Shown here: piece after piece, positions 18,456 through 27,637 of the stretch
Numbering within the stretch: the stretch's first letter is position 1
Layout: each line of letters opens with the position of its first letter
DNA from: Ignavibacteria bacterium RIFOXYB12_FULL_35_14
GTDB lineage: Bacteria > Bacteroidota > Ignavibacteria > Ignavibacteriales > Ignavibacteriaceae
Assembly (NCBI GenBank): GCA_001803045.1
Contig: MHAR01000014.1
Coordinates: forward strand, 1-64,000
Length of the DNA stretch: 64,000 nucleotides
Direction of reading: 5' to 3'
Made by a program: the position numbers and the translations under genes
Notes under the pieces: generated by a model
What the model saw: the letters and a program-made list of their open reading frames with translations, nothing else
What the model was told of the DNA's origin: nothing
The model's database searches: none

Positions 18456-20300
18456 ATGAAAATTGCATTCATAGCAACAATTACATTCCTAATATTTAAT
18501 CGAACCCTCATTCCGCAGGTTGATATCAATAATAAAATCATGCTTGCGCAAAGCTTTGAGCAAGCCGGTAATTATGATAGAGCTGTAAAACTATTTGAAG
18601 AAATTTACTCTATCCAGCCGCAAAACTACCTGGTATTTGAATCGTTGAACCGGGTTTATATTCAATCAAAAAAATATGAAAGCTCGATTAAGCTGATTGA
18701 AGCAAAAATGAAACTAAATCCTCAGGATGTTAATCTTTTTGGTATGCTTGGTACAACTTTTTATATGATGGGAGAAGAACAGAAAGCTTATGAAACCTGG
18801 GAACAAGGAATCGAAATTTCGCCAGAGAATCATATGCAGTATCGGATAATTGCAAATTATGCAATTCAGAGAAGAGCATTTGATAAGGCAATCGAGTATT
18901 TCAGGCGAGGAAAAGCGGTTTCTAAAAATCCGGAAATGTTTTCTTATGATCTTGCAAATATTTATTCTCTCACAATGCAATTTAAGGAAGCTGCTGAAGA
19001 GTATTGCTTTATACTGGACCTTCAGCCAACACAATTGAGCACTGTAGAAAATAGAATTTTATCTTACTCGAATAAACCCGGAGCTTTAACACAAACAATA
19101 GAGGTGTTTGAGAATTGGAAGAAAGGAGATAAAATCAGCTATGATTATCTGCTTTCGCGATTATACGTTGAAGCAAAATCTTTTGACCAAGCATATACTG
19201 TCTATATAAAAATTGATGAAAGACAACAAAACAAAGGATTGGAGCTTTACAACTTTGCTCAGTTGGTTTTTAATGAAGGCGAATATCAATTAGCGGTTAA
19301 GGTTTATGAAGATATCACAAAAAAATATCCCGATTCTCCTTATTCATCGGGATCAAAACTTGGTTATGCAAAATGCTTGGAAGCCATTTTAGAAAAAGAA
19401 ACTTCTATAGCTAATCCCAATTGGAAACCTCTGTCTCAATCTTATCTTACTGATGCAACCCAAACAAACAGCGTAATTAATTCGTACATTGAGCTATCCA
19501 ATGCTTATCCTTATTCAGACATAGCTTTTGAATCTTATTTTAGAATAGGGAAAATTTATTTTACTAAGATTGGTAACCTTAGCGAAGCGAAAAAATATTT
19601 CGAGAGAATAACAAAAGACGCATCATTGTCCCGGTTTGCTGTTGAATCATTAGAGCAGCTTGGGAAAATATTTATTATTGAAGGTGATCTTAAAAAAGCA
19701 AAAGATAATTTTGAAAAAATCATCAGCAATGCCAGAGCTTTAGATGAAAACAGGAACTATGCAAATTATCAGATAGCTAGAATAAATTTATTCGAAGGCA
19801 ACTTCACGGAAGCAAAAGCACGGTTAAGTAAAATCATTACTAACCTAAAAGATAATACAACAAACGATGCAATTGAGCTTTCTCTTCATTTGAACACAGC
19901 TTCTTCTGATTCGTCTAATCTATTGAAATTTGGTAATGCAGAATTCTTGACCGAACAGAAAAAATATTCGGAAGCTTCTGAAGGGTATAAGAAAATTGCT
20001 TCAGATCCAAATGCTTTCATTTTGCATCATATTTCCAAGTTAAGAGAAGCAGAAGTTGAATTGGCGATGGATAATCTTGATAAATCTATTGGATTGCTGG
20101 AGAAAATTACCGAAGAAGCTGAGAAGAATATTTATGCCGACAAAGCACTATATTTGCTGAGCAGAATTTATCAATATGGTAAAAAGAATTATCCTAAAGC
20201 AATAGAATCTTACGAACTATTGCTGGCAAAGTTTCCTAACTCTCTATATCAGGATGATTCGAGGAATGCAATAATAGAATTAAGAAACAAATTGAGTTAA
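18456..20300 (+). CDS. Exported tetratricopeptide-repeat protein
   Basis: 614 residues. A hydrophobic leader (1-20, MKIAFIATITFLIFNRTLIP) is followed by about a dozen TPR-like helical hairpins: AQSFEQAGNYDRAVKLFEEIYSI, MGEEQKAYETWEQGIEI, YPDSPYSSGSKLGYAKCLEA, YFERITKDASLSRFAVESLEQL, and others. The second half resembles BamD/YbgF-type TPRs that act in envelope complexes. No catalytic domain. The promoter abuts the start codon, and no ribosome site is evident. clpX starts 7 nt after the stop and may be co-transcribed. Specific partner unknown. Confidence 0.8.
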   Translation: MKIAFIATITFLIFNRTLIPQVDINNKIMLAQSFEQAGNYDRAVKLFEEIYSIQPQNYLVFESLNRVYIQSKKYESSIKLIEAKMKLNPQDVNLFGMLGTTFYMMGEEQKAYETWEQGIEISPENHMQYRIIANYAIQRRAFDKAIEYFRRGKAVSKNPEMFSYDLANIYSLTMQFKEAAEEYCFILDLQPTQLSTVENRILSYSNKPGALTQTIEVFENWKKGDKISYDYLLSRLYVEAKSFDQAYTVYIKIDERQQNKGLELYNFAQLVFNEGEYQLAVKVYEDITKKYPDSPYSSGSKLGYAKCLEAILEKETSIANPNWKPLSQSYLTDATQTNSVINSYIELSNAYPYSDIAFESYFRIGKIYFTKIGNLSEAKKYFERITKDASLSRFAVESLEQLGKIFIIEGDLKKAKDNFEKIISNARALDENRNYANYQIARINLFEGNFTEAKARLSKIITNLKDNTTNDAIELSLHLNTASSDSSNLLKFGNAEFLTEQKKYSEASEGYKKIASDPNAFILHHISKLREAEVELAMDNLDKSIGLLEKITEEAEKNIYADKALYLLSRIYQYGKKNYPKAIESYELLLAKFPNSLYQDDSRNAIIELRNKLS

Positions 20301-20307
20301 ATAAGAG

Positions 20308-21561
20308 ATGGCAAAAAAAATCAATCAGAAAATTGTTAAATGTTCATTTTGCGGAAGAGATGGAAGCGAAGTTGGCAGCATGATTGCCGGTCCCGATGTA
20401 TACATCTGTGATATTTGCATTGGCAGCAGTGTTGATATTCTTAAAAATAATCTTGCTGCATTTAACAACACAAAATCTAAAAGTTTTAAACAGCAAACTC
20501 CCAAGTCATTAAAGAAAACACTTGACGAGTATGTTATTGGACAAGATAGAGCAAAAAAGATTTTAGCAGTTGCAGTATACAATCATTATAAGCGGATAAA
20601 TTCCAAATCAACCTTTTTTGAATTAGATGATGTTGAAATCGAGAAGAGCAATATTCTTCTTATTGGTCCTACTGGTGTTGGTAAAACACTTCTTGCTCAA
20701 ACGCTGGCAAAAATTTTAGAAGTTCCTTTTGCTATTGCAGATGCAACCACTTTAACCGAAGCCGGTTATGTCGGTGATGATGTTGAAACTGTTTTGGTTC
20801 ACTTACTTCAAGCCGCTGACTATAATTTAGAGAGAGCCCAAAAAGGAATTGTTTATATTGATGAAATAGACAAGATTGCCCGCAAGAGTGAAAGCACATC
20901 AATTACACGCGATGTGTCCGGTGAGGGTGTTCAGCAGGCATTATTAAAAATTTTGGAGGGAACAGTGGCAGGAGTCCCGCCCAAAGGCGGCAGAAAGCAT
21001 CCCGAACAAAATCTAATAAATGTAAACACGAAAAATATTCTGTTCATCGTCGGCGGTGCTTTTGATGGTATCGATAAAATAATTGCCTCGCGAATTAACA
21101 AAAACAAAATGGGATTTGCTGCCGATGCTTCCCGCGATAAAATTACTGATGAAGTACTGTTAAACAGTGTTTTACCTGAAGATTTGCTGCGCTTTGGGTT
21201 AATTCCCGAACTCATTGGTCGGCTTCCCGTTATTGCACCTTTGCACGCATTATCACGCGAGGCATTAAAAAATATTCTAACTGAACCAAAGAATGCAATT
21301 CTGAAACAGTATAAGAAATTATTCCTAATGGAAAACATCGACTTGGAGTTTGAAGATTCTTCGCTGGATTCAATTGTGGAAAAAGCTATGGAGAGAAAAA
21401 CCGGTGCCCGCGCACTCCGGTCAATAGTTGAAGACTTTATGCTGGACATTATGTATCATCTTCCCAACAAAGAAAATGTTGAGAAGTGCATTATTACTAA
21501 AGAAGTAATTGAGAGCGGCAAAGAACCAATATTTTTAGAATCCGATAGAAAATCTGCTTAG
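20308..21561 (+). CDS. clpX: ATP-dependent Clp protease ATP-binding subunit ClpX
   Basis: 417 residues. The N-terminal zinc-binding domain has two CxxC pairs ([10 protein letters not shown] ... CDICI) that recruit substrates and adaptors. The AAA+ domain has Walker [16 protein letters not shown] and Walker [13 protein letters not shown], followed by sensor segments and the C-terminal [19 protein letters not shown]. It unfolds tagged proteins for ClpP, which is not in this window. It lies 7 nt behind the TPR gene. Confidence 0.97.
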   Translation: MAKKINQKIVKCSFCGRDGSEVGSMIAGPDVYICDICIGSSVDILKNNLAAFNNTKSKSFKQQTPKSLKKTLDEYVIGQDRAKKILAVAVYNHYKRINSKSTFFELDDVEIEKSNILLIGPTGVGKTLLAQTLAKILEVPFAIADATTLTEAGYVGDDVETVLVHLLQAADYNLERAQKGIVYIDEIDKIARKSESTSITRDVSGEGVQQALLKILEGTVAGVPPKGGRKHPEQNLINVNTKNILFIVGGAFDGIDKIIASRINKNKMGFAADASRDKITDEVLLNSVLPEDLLRFGLIPELIGRLPVIAPLHALSREALKNILTEPKNAILKQYKKLFLMENIDLEFEDSSLDSIVEKAMERKTGARALRSIVEDFMLDIMYHLPNKENVEKCIITKEVIESGKEPIFLESDRKSA

Positions 21562-21574
21562 ATAGTATAGCTGC

Positions 21575-21657
21575 TTTGTCAAGCTGAACTTGTTTCAGCT
21601 TCTCATTTATGCTTGAAATTAAAATAATGGATTCCGAAACAAGTTCGGAATGACAAA
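21575..21657. repeat. TTTGTCA...TGACAAA palindromic element
   Basis: Inverted ends TTTGTCA (21575-21581) and TGACAAA (21651-21657) enclose GCTGAA..TTCAGC and TTCCGAAACAAGTTCGGAA hairpins. A related unit occupies 24106-24212 (GTCATGCTGAA..TTCAGCATC, CCGAAACAAGTTCGG, GTGACAAA). It fills the space after clpX and is non-coding. Confidence 0.7.
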
Positions 21658-21692
21658 CCTGGAACAACCGCATTTTAGTTTAACTGAATTAC

Positions 21693-22955
21693 TTGAAAAG
21701 TATAAATAAAATAGTTTTACTTGCTGTAATTACTCTCATTTCCATCTTCCCTCAATCTAAAATTCTAATCTTCATGGATTTGAAGCAGACCGATCACCTA
21801 AAAGCTTACGGAGTAACTTTTCACGCCTTAACTAAAGGATTAAAAGCTGATTGGCTTTTGAATTACCGCGGCGGATCTTTTATGATTGACTATTCTGATG
21901 ATTTAGCTGTTGAATGCAGAGTTGACGGTGTTTCCTTCGAAACGCTTACTTCATCACAAGTCACTGAGATTTATTCGTTTGTTCAAAGTGATGATAATAA
22001 TATGGATGTTGTGCGATTAGAAAAAGCTCCAAAGATTGCTGTTTATGTTCCCCCGGGATTTCAGCCGTGGGATGACGCTGTTACTCTTGTTTTGGAATAT
22101 GCTAAAGTTCCTTATGATAAAATTTGGAACTATGAAATTCTTAGAGGAGATTTGGAGAAATACGATTGGCTTCATCTTCATCATGAGGATTTCACAGGTC
22201 AGTACGGAAAATTTTATGCGAGCTTTGCCAATGCACAATGGTATATCGATCAGCAAATTCAGTATGAGAATAATGCAAAGAAGAACGGTTTCAAAAAAGT
22301 TTCTGAGATGATGAAAGCGGTTAGTTTGACAATTAAAAATTATATTGCTCAAGGCGGATTCTTATTTGCAATGTGCTCGGCCACAGATTCTTATGATATT
22401 TCTTTGGCAGCTATGAATCTTGACATCTGTGCGGAGATGTATGACGGCGATGCGGCAGATTCAAAAGCACAAGGTAAGCTAGATTTTACTAATTCATTAG
22501 CTTTTCAAAACTTTAAGTTGGAGAATAATCCTTACTTTTACGAGTATAGCGATATTGACATACAGCCGCTTGAGATAGGCAATTTTGAAAATGATTATTT
22601 CACTTTGTTCGATTTCTCAGCGAAGTATGATCCCGTTCCAACAATGCTGACTCAGAATCATGCGAATGTGATTAAAGGATTTATGGGGCAGACAACAATG
22701 TTCAGAAGGGAATTGATTAAAACTTCTGTTATTAATTTGGCAGAAAGACAGGGAACAGATCAAGTAAAATATATTCATGGGAATTTTGGGAGAGGAACGT
22801 TTACTTTTTATGGTGGACACGATCCCGAAGATTATCAACATGCGGTTGGTGATCCACCGACGGATTTAGCGTTATACAAAAATTCTCCCGGATACAGATT
22901 AATTCTAAATAATGTTCTCTTTCCGGCAGCAACTAAGAAGAAACAAAAAACGTGA
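21693..22955 (+). CDS. Exported protein with a class-I glutamine-amidotransferase-like region
   Basis: 420 residues, TTG start, hydrophobic leader 1-20. The central segment YIAQGGFLFAMCSATDSYDI (about 210-235) resembles the nucleophile-elbow region of GATase1/DJ-1-like folds, with Cys in MCSAT; the HGNFGRGTFTFYGGHDPEDY region near the C-terminus resembles their late catalytic His area. I cannot name a family or substrate. No synthetase domain is present, so annotation as asparagine synthetase would not be supported by what I see. It stands alone between two repeat-rich gaps. Confidence 0.6.
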   Translation: MKSINKIVLLAVITLISIFPQSKILIFMDLKQTDHLKAYGVTFHALTKGLKADWLLNYRGGSFMIDYSDDLAVECRVDGVSFETLTSSQVTEIYSFVQSDDNNMDVVRLEKAPKIAVYVPPGFQPWDDAVTLVLEYAKVPYDKIWNYEILRGDLEKYDWLHLHHEDFTGQYGKFYASFANAQWYIDQQIQYENNAKKNGFKKVSEMMKAVSLTIKNYIAQGGFLFAMCSATDSYDISLAAMNLDICAEMYDGDAADSKAQGKLDFTNSLAFQNFKLENNPYFYEYSDIDIQPLEIGNFENDYFTLFDFSAKYDPVPTMLTQNHANVIKGFMGQTTMFRRELIKTSVINLAERQGTDQVKYIHGNFGRGTFTFYGGHDPEDYQHAVGDPPTDLALYKNSPGYRLILNNVLFPAATKKKQKT

Positions 22956-22977
22956 CTCACATAAATAACAATTAACA

Positions 22978-23150
22978 AACCCCAAAATCCAAATAAATCT
23001 CAATGCCAAAATTCCAATTTTCAAAAATTTTTAACTCAGATTCCGAAATAATCCGCCTGAGGCAAACGGAACAGGTTTTGAATTTGTTTGATATTTAAAA
23101 TTTGTCTTTTGGTGTTTATTTGTTATTTGGAGATTGTGTTTTGGAATTTA
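22978..23150. repeat. Degenerate inverted CAAAATTCCAAATAA-type arms
   Basis: The left part (22978-23030) is rich in CCAAAATCCAAATAAA words and the right part (23094-23150) in their complements (TTTATTTGTTATTTGGA). The centre carries TCCGCCTGAGGCAAACGGA (23052-23070) of the GCC-N-GGC family. A related, better preserved structure is at 24020-24310; the two bracket the FAH gene. Confidence 0.5.
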
Positions 23151-23185
23151 TTAAACTCTACTCAAATCCATCATTCTAAATATTT

Positions 23186-23845
23186 ATGAAAACAATTAGC
23201 ATTAAGAACTCTAACCAGCAATATACAGTTGGTAAAATTGTTTGTGTGGGCCGAAACTATGCCGAGCACGCAAAAGAATTAGGAAATGAAATCCCCGAGA
23301 AGCCAGTAATATTTCTCAAACCAGCTTCCGCACTTATTCACTCGAGAGAAAAAATAATACATCCGACTTTCTCAAAAGATATGCACCACGAAGTTGAGTT
23401 AGTTCTGCTTATCGGCAAGACAGTAAAGGATGCCAACAAAAACGAAGCTGAAGATGCAATCAAAGGTTACGGCGTTGGATTAGATATGACTCTCCGCGAT
23501 ATTCAAAATGAGTTGAGAAAAAAAGGAAATCCTTGGACAATTGCAAAATCCTTTGATACTTCTGCTGTTGTTTCAGATTTTGTTCGTAAGTCAGATTACA
23601 GCCTAACTCTTGATGAAGAAATTTCGTTATCAGTTAACGGACAGGTAAGACAAAAAGAAAAGCTGAACAAAATGTTATTCCATCCTGCCGAAATAGTTGA
23701 ATACATTTCTTCTCTCATGACACTTGAAGAAGGTGATTTAGTTTACACCGGAACTCCGGCTGGTGTAGGAAAGGTGGAAGTTGGAGATAAATTGGTGGGG
23801 AAAATTGATGGAGTTGGGGAGTTGGAAGTGGTGGTTGGGCAATAA
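23186..23845 (+). CDS. Fumarylacetoacetate hydrolase-family protein
   Basis: 219 residues. FAH-fold signatures: GKIVCVGRNYAEHAKELGN at the N-terminus, PVIFLKPASALI, the metal ligands in HHEVELVLLIGK and GYGVGLDMTLRD, and the C-terminal EGDLVYTGTPAGVGKVEVGD. The length fits the short acylpyruvate hydrolase/oxaloacetate tautomerase (YcgM/FAHD1-like) group, which acts on C-C bonds of beta-diketo acids with Mg2+. Exact substrate unknown. It lies alone, bracketed by two inverted AT-rich repeat structures. Confidence 0.88.
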   Translation: MKTISIKNSNQQYTVGKIVCVGRNYAEHAKELGNEIPEKPVIFLKPASALIHSREKIIHPTFSKDMHHEVELVLLIGKTVKDANKNEAEDAIKGYGVGLDMTLRDIQNELRKKGNPWTIAKSFDTSAVVSDFVRKSDYSLTLDEEISLSVNGQVRQKEKLNKMLFHPAEIVEYISSLMTLEEGDLVYTGTPAGVGKVEVGDKLVGKIDGVGELEVVVGQ

Positions 23846-24019
23846 TTAAAATTTCCGACTTCAATATTCCCTGTTCATTATTCGTTATTTAGTTGAATAT
23901 CGAATGTAGAACACCGAATTATGAATTTTGAAGTGTTTTAGGTAAACCGTCGTTCTCCGAAGGACATCTGCAAAGGCATGAGTTCAATTATTTAAGATAT
24001 ACTTTTCACACAATTTCTT

Positions 24020-24310
24020 AAATATTGATGCCTCCCAAAATTCCAAATACCGAAAGGCAAATGACAAACAAGCCCAAGTGCCAAAATTCAATTAACCAAA
24101 GAGAGTGTTGCATAAGTTTTAAATGTCATGCTGAATTAATTTCAGCATCTAAATTTTTACTATAATAAGACCCCGAAACAAGTTCGGCGTGACAAATTCG
24201 AGTTACGCAACAGACCCCAAACACAACTGAAACTTTGCTTTTTTGAATTTAGTGCTTTGATTTTGAAATTTATTTGTTATTTGGTTCTTGACCTTTGGAA
24301 TTTTAAGAGT
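24020..24310. repeat. Long degenerate inverted repeat
   Basis: AAAATTCCAAA (24037-24047) is exactly complementary to TTTGGAATTTT (24294-24304), and the sequences inward of both keep partial complementarity (for example TTGAATTTAGTGC against GTGCCAAAATTCAA). The inner region holds the separate element at 24106-24212. Confidence 0.6.
24106..24212. mobile_element. MITE-like element nested inside the inverted repeat
   Basis: Ends TGTTGCATAA (24106-24115) and TTACGCAACA (24203-24212) are inverted with one mismatch. Inside are GTCATGCTGAA..TTCAGCATC and CCGAAACAAGTTCGG hairpins as in the element at 21575-21657. No coding capacity. Confidence 0.6.
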
Positions 24311-24396
24311 TGTCTTTTAAGAATTTAGTTGTATAGTAACCGCCCTTTTTTTATGTTAAACCCGAAAACATTCTTTTACTTATTATTTCGGCACAA

Positions 24397-25239
24397 TTGA
24401 AAAATTTTCTTATTGTTGAAGATGATGAATTAGCAACACCATCTGTTGGGCCTTGGGCTAAAACTAAGTACCAAATAATTTATGATTACATGGTCCTATT
24501 TTCTTCGGGGATGAAAAAACACTGGGCAAACAGAATTTACATTGATATATATGCGGGAGCGGGAAAAGCCAAAATTGAAAAAACTAATGAGATTTTGTAT
24601 TCTTCCCCAATGCTTGCTTTAAAAGTTGATGATCCATTTGATAAATACATATTTTGTGAGAAGGATAAAAAGTTATATCAAGCGCTTGAACAAAGAATTA
24701 AAAATGAGCATTTCGAAGAGAGTCATGTTATTTTTAATGGAGATTGTAACGAAATAGCAGATACTATTTTGAAGGAAATACCCCAGCATTCTCGTAAAAA
24801 TAATGTTCTAAGTTTTTGTTTTGTTGACCCGTTCTCTTTAAAAATAGAATTTGAAACTATTAAAAAGCTAAGTACAAAGTTTATGGATTTTCTTGTATTA
24901 CTTGCGTTTGGAATGGATGGCAAAAGAAATATTACTCATTACGTAAAAGACAACAATAAAAGAATAGATAAATTTTTAGGCCTTGAAGACTGGAGAAGTA
25001 GATGGGAAATCGCCAATAAAAAACATATAAATCTAGTTGAATTTCTTGCTAAAGAATTCACGCAACAGATGGTAAATCTAGGTTATCTTGAAGAGGCAAT
25101 TGACAATTTTATTGCGATACATTCTGATGAGAGGAATTTACCCTTATATTACTTAGCCTTTTATTCTAGAAATAAGATAGGATATGATTTTTGGAACAAA
25201 GTGAAAATGAGAAATACAGATCCAACATTATTTGACTAA
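24397..25239 (+). CDS. tcmP: Three-Cys-motif partner protein TcmP
   Basis: 280 residues, TTG start. The GPWAKTKYQIIYDYM, RIYIDIYAGAGKAKI and FCFVDPFSLKIEFETIKKL segments are typical of TcmP proteins, which look like degenerate Rossmann methyltransferases (IDIYAGAG at the SAM-loop position). The family is defined by constant pairing with a three-Cys DUF5131/Gp37-Gp68 protein, which is exactly the next gene (3 nt gap). Biochemical role unknown; the pair is widespread in mobile and defence-rich regions. It opens the accessory block upstream of livK. Confidence 0.85.
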   Translation: MKNFLIVEDDELATPSVGPWAKTKYQIIYDYMVLFSSGMKKHWANRIYIDIYAGAGKAKIEKTNEILYSSPMLALKVDDPFDKYIFCEKDKKLYQALEQRIKNEHFEESHVIFNGDCNEIADTILKEIPQHSRKNNVLSFCFVDPFSLKIEFETIKKLSTKFMDFLVLLAFGMDGKRNITHYVKDNNKRIDKFLGLEDWRSRWEIANKKHINLVEFLAKEFTQQMVNLGYLEEAIDNFIAIHSDERNLPLYYLAFYSRNKIGYDFWNKVKMRNTDPTLFD

Positions 25240-25242
25240 AAC

Positions 25243-25965
25243 ATGGCAAAAAATTCATCCATAGAGTGGACAGAATCTACATGGAATCCGATTACTGGAT
25301 GCACAAAGGTTAGTCCCGGCTGCAAGTTTTGTTATGCAGAACGCATGGCAAAAAGATTAAAGGCAATGGGCTCGGCTAACTATGAGAATGGATTTAAGTT
25401 AACTCTGCACGAACATGTTTTAGAACTCCCCTTGACCTGGAAAAAACCCCAGACAATCTTTGTTAATTCTATGAGCGATCTCTTTCATAAGAATGTTCCG
25501 CTTGAGTTTATTCAAAAGATGTTTGATGTAATGAACAAAGCTTACTGGCATAAATTTCAAATCCTAACAAAACGCTCCGAAAGATTATTTGAGTTTGATC
25601 CGATGCTTAGTTGGACTGATAACATTTGGATGGGAGTGAGTGTAGAAAACCAAAATTACACTTACCGAATAGACCATTTGAGATATACCAACGCAAAAGT
25701 TAAATTTATATCTATCGAACCATTGATAGGACCAATACAACATCTTGATTTGTCAAATATAAACTGGATAATTGTTGGCGGCGAATCTGGTCCCGGGGCA
25801 AGACCAATGAAAGAAGAATGGGTAGTTACTATTAGAGACGAGTGCAAGAGAGCAAAAGTACCATTCTTTTTTAAGCAATGGGGTGGAGTAAATAAAAAGA
25901 AAAACGGCAGAGTTCTAAAAGGAAGAACTTGGGAAGAAATGCCGAAACTTGGAAAGATAGTATGA
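25243..25965 (+). CDS. DUF5131/phage Gp37-Gp68 three-Cys protein (TcmP partner)
   Basis: 240 residues. The N-terminus has [16 protein letters not shown] with Cys20, Cys27 and Cys30 in [16 protein letters not shown], a radical-SAM-like CxxxxxxCxxC iron-sulphur site. [37 protein letters not shown] and [12 protein letters not shown] are family hallmarks, and the end FFFKQWGG is typical. The radical-SAM-like fold is known for the family; its substrate is not. Coupled to tcmP. Confidence 0.88.
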   Translation: MAKNSSIEWTESTWNPITGCTKVSPGCKFCYAERMAKRLKAMGSANYENGFKLTLHEHVLELPLTWKKPQTIFVNSMSDLFHKNVPLEFIQKMFDVMNKAYWHKFQILTKRSERLFEFDPMLSWTDNIWMGVSVENQNYTYRIDHLRYTNAKVKFISIEPLIGPIQHLDLSNINWIIVGGESGPGARPMKEEWVVTIRDECKRAKVPFFFKQWGGVNKKKNGRVLKGRTWEEMPKLGKIV

Positions 25966-25997
25966 AAAATAAAAACAATATGGGGAAATAGTTTAAA

Positions 25998-26594
25998 GTG
26001 GGACACAAATGCTTCATTGCAATCAAAGCTGAAGATAAAATTTACAAAGAATATATCCAGAAAAACTTGTCTATTGATATGATTGATAAATCTTTAAATG
26101 AAGCTATTGATTCTTATGATGAAGATTATATTATGCAAAGGATACGTAAAGATTACCTATCTGATTCAACAGTAACTATTCATCTTATCGGACAATATGG
26201 CGCAGAAAATAGAGGATTTTGGGAACAAAGATATATAAAGAGAGAACTTCAAGCATCTTTATATGATGGACAGAATAATTCAAGGAGTGGAATTCTGGGT
26301 GTTGTATTACCATCAATGTATGATACTGTTTATAAAGGAAGCTATAACTGTTCAATTTGTAATCCAACTCATAGTATTTCTTTTGTAAATATAAATGATT
26401 CAAGTACAATAAAAGAATTTAGTTACAATTATTACATTCCACATAATAAATGTTCTTGGGCAGAAGAAGATAGGTATTGCGTATTGGTTAAATGGGAAGA
26501 TTTTTGTAAAAGTCCAGAGACTTATATTGATAAGGCATTTAATAAAAGAACAGATCCAATTTCAAAGAAAGTCAAGGTACGTCCAGAATTATGA
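25998..26594 (+). CDS. ThsB-like TIR protein (MTH538/DUF1863 type)
   Basis: 198 residues, GTG start, weak ribosome site. It begins HKCFIAIKAEDKIYKEYIQ and contains YLSDSTVTIHLIGQYGAENRGFWEQRYIKRELQAS followed by SGILGVVLPSMYD. This matches the TIR-like pattern of Thoeris ThsB proteins (a 'T-x-x-LIG-x-x-x...W...E' block and a GxxGI strand); Glu83 in YIKRELQ sits at the catalytic position. ThsB enzymes turn NAD into a cyclic ADP-ribose signal after phage infection. No ThsA is present; the nearby SLATT membrane protein could replace it. C-terminal Cys residues (CSICNP) are extra. Confidence 0.7.
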   Translation: MGHKCFIAIKAEDKIYKEYIQKNLSIDMIDKSLNEAIDSYDEDYIMQRIRKDYLSDSTVTIHLIGQYGAENRGFWEQRYIKRELQASLYDGQNNSRSGILGVVLPSMYDTVYKGSYNCSICNPTHSISFVNINDSSTIKEFSYNYYIPHNKCSWAEEDRYCVLVKWEDFCKSPETYIDKAFNKRTDPISKKVKVRPEL

Positions 26595-26633
26595 TAAATA
26601 ATCAACAATTATATTCTTTTTCTATACTGTAAA

Positions 26634-27137
26634 ATGAAAATCCCAATATTTATTTCTTGTCCATCTTCATTAAATAGCGATCAAGAGACCAGTAAAAAAC
26701 TAATATTAAAGGAACTAGATAAACAAGGTTTGGAACCAAGACAATTAGGTAAATCTGATTATCCAACCGAATCTCCATTAAATGAAGTTTTAAGTATTGC
26801 CAAACACTGTGCTGGAGGAATAATTTTAGGGTTCGAACAATTAAAGGTAAGTACAGGAATTAGGAAACGTGGTACAAACACTGAAACTAAGCTTAAAAAA
26901 CCCATAATTCTTCCCACTGAATGGAATCACCTGGAAGCAGGAATTTTATTTTCATTGAAATTGCCAATATTGGTTTTTAAAGAAGATGGTATAAATGGTG
27001 GTATTTTCGACTACGGAGTAACAGATGTTTTTATTCATAAAATGCCAAACAATTCATTTTCCAGAGCAGAAAAAAAAGTTTTTACCGGTATATTTCTTAA
27101 GTGGCAAAGTGATGTTCGACAAAAGTATTATAAATAA
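26634..27137 (+). CDS. TIR/SLOG-like Rossmann protein
   Basis: 167 residues. It starts with a beta-strand FISCPSS, then an alpha/beta pattern with GGIILGFEQ and PTEWNHLEAGILFSLKLPILVF. The W-N-H-x-E-A-G motif (Glu101) corresponds to the conserved Glu of TIR and nucleoside-deoxyribosyltransferase-like domains that cleave or bind NAD-like nucleotides. No membrane segment. It sits 25 nt before a SLATT gene. Small proteins of this type often pair with SLATT effectors, where they may sense or produce a nucleotide signal. Exact family uncertain. Confidence 0.5.
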   Translation: MKIPIFISCPSSLNSDQETSKKLILKELDKQGLEPRQLGKSDYPTESPLNEVLSIAKHCAGGIILGFEQLKVSTGIRKRGTNTETKLKKPIILPTEWNHLEAGILFSLKLPILVFKEDGINGGIFDYGVTDVFIHKMPNNSFSRAEKKVFTGIFLKWQSDVRQKYYK

Positions 27138-27162
27138 ATTTATAAAATAAAAGGTAAGTCAA

Positions 27163-27615
27163 ATGAATGCCGAAGAATATCTTAAAAATAGAGTGCAAGA
27201 CCAAATTGATTGGTATGATAGAAAAAGTAGTTCTAACAGGAAGATGTTTAAATCTTTACGTCTATCTGAAATAATATTATCTGCCTTAATTCCTTTTCTA
27301 AGCGGAATCACAGCAATTTTAGCTTCTTATGAAAAAGAAGGAATAATAATTATAAGTTTGTTTGGTGTTATTATTGCGTGTATGGCAGGAATACTTAGTT
27401 TGGGGCAATTCCAAGAGCATTGGATTGAATATAGAACGACAGCGGAAGGTTTAAAGAAAGAAAAATACTTGTTTCAAACTATGGTTGAACCTTACAATAA
27501 AGAAGATTCCTTTTCTATTTTTGTCCAAAAAATTGAGACTCTAGTATCGAAAGAAAATACTAATTGGTCTCAATATATGATGAAAAGAAAAGAGGGTGAT
27601 AAGAAAAATGATTAG
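27163..27615 (+). CDS. SLATT/DUF4231 two-helix membrane protein
   Basis: 150 residues; AAGGTAAGTCAA ribosome site. The N-terminal helix YLKNRVQDQIDWYDRKSSSNRKMFKSLRLSE leads into two membrane helices (about 42-62 and 66-86), then the WIEYRTTAEGLKKEKYLFQT signature and a short coiled tail. This is the DUF4231 branch of the SLATT family, predicted pore-forming effectors of nucleotide-triggered conflict systems. Placed between two TIR-type proteins, it is the likely killing arm of the set. Confidence 0.8.
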   Translation: MNAEEYLKNRVQDQIDWYDRKSSSNRKMFKSLRLSEIILSALIPFLSGITAILASYEKEGIIIISLFGVIIACMAGILSLGQFQEHWIEYRTTAEGLKKEKYLFQTMVEPYNKEDSFSIFVQKIETLVSKENTNWSQYMMKRKEGDKKND

Positions 27616-27637
27616 CTTTATTTAGTGGAGCTAAATA

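Larger units (their letters stand above)
23846..24396. other. 551-nt gene-free gap made largely of repeats
   Basis: Contains inverted AT-rich arms (24020-24310) with a palindromic element nested between them (24106-24212). Nothing recognisable in 23846-24019 or 24311-24396 except the likely promoter space of tcmP. Confidence 0.65.

Noticed and set aside
21693-22955. Asparagine synthetase
   Set aside because: No PP-loop synthetase domain or N-terminal Cys2 glutaminase is present; the protein is exported and only a GATase1-like segment is visible.
23846-24396. Small gene or tRNA in the gap before tcmP
   Set aside because: No acceptor/T-arm pattern and no frame with a start and ribosome site; the gap is repeat arms plus a nested palindromic element.
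25998-27615. Complete canonical Thoeris system
   Set aside because: Only a ThsB-like protein is present; no ThsA (SIR2-SLOG or macro-type effector) is seen. SLATT as the effector is a hypothesis, so the set is not named as Thoeris.
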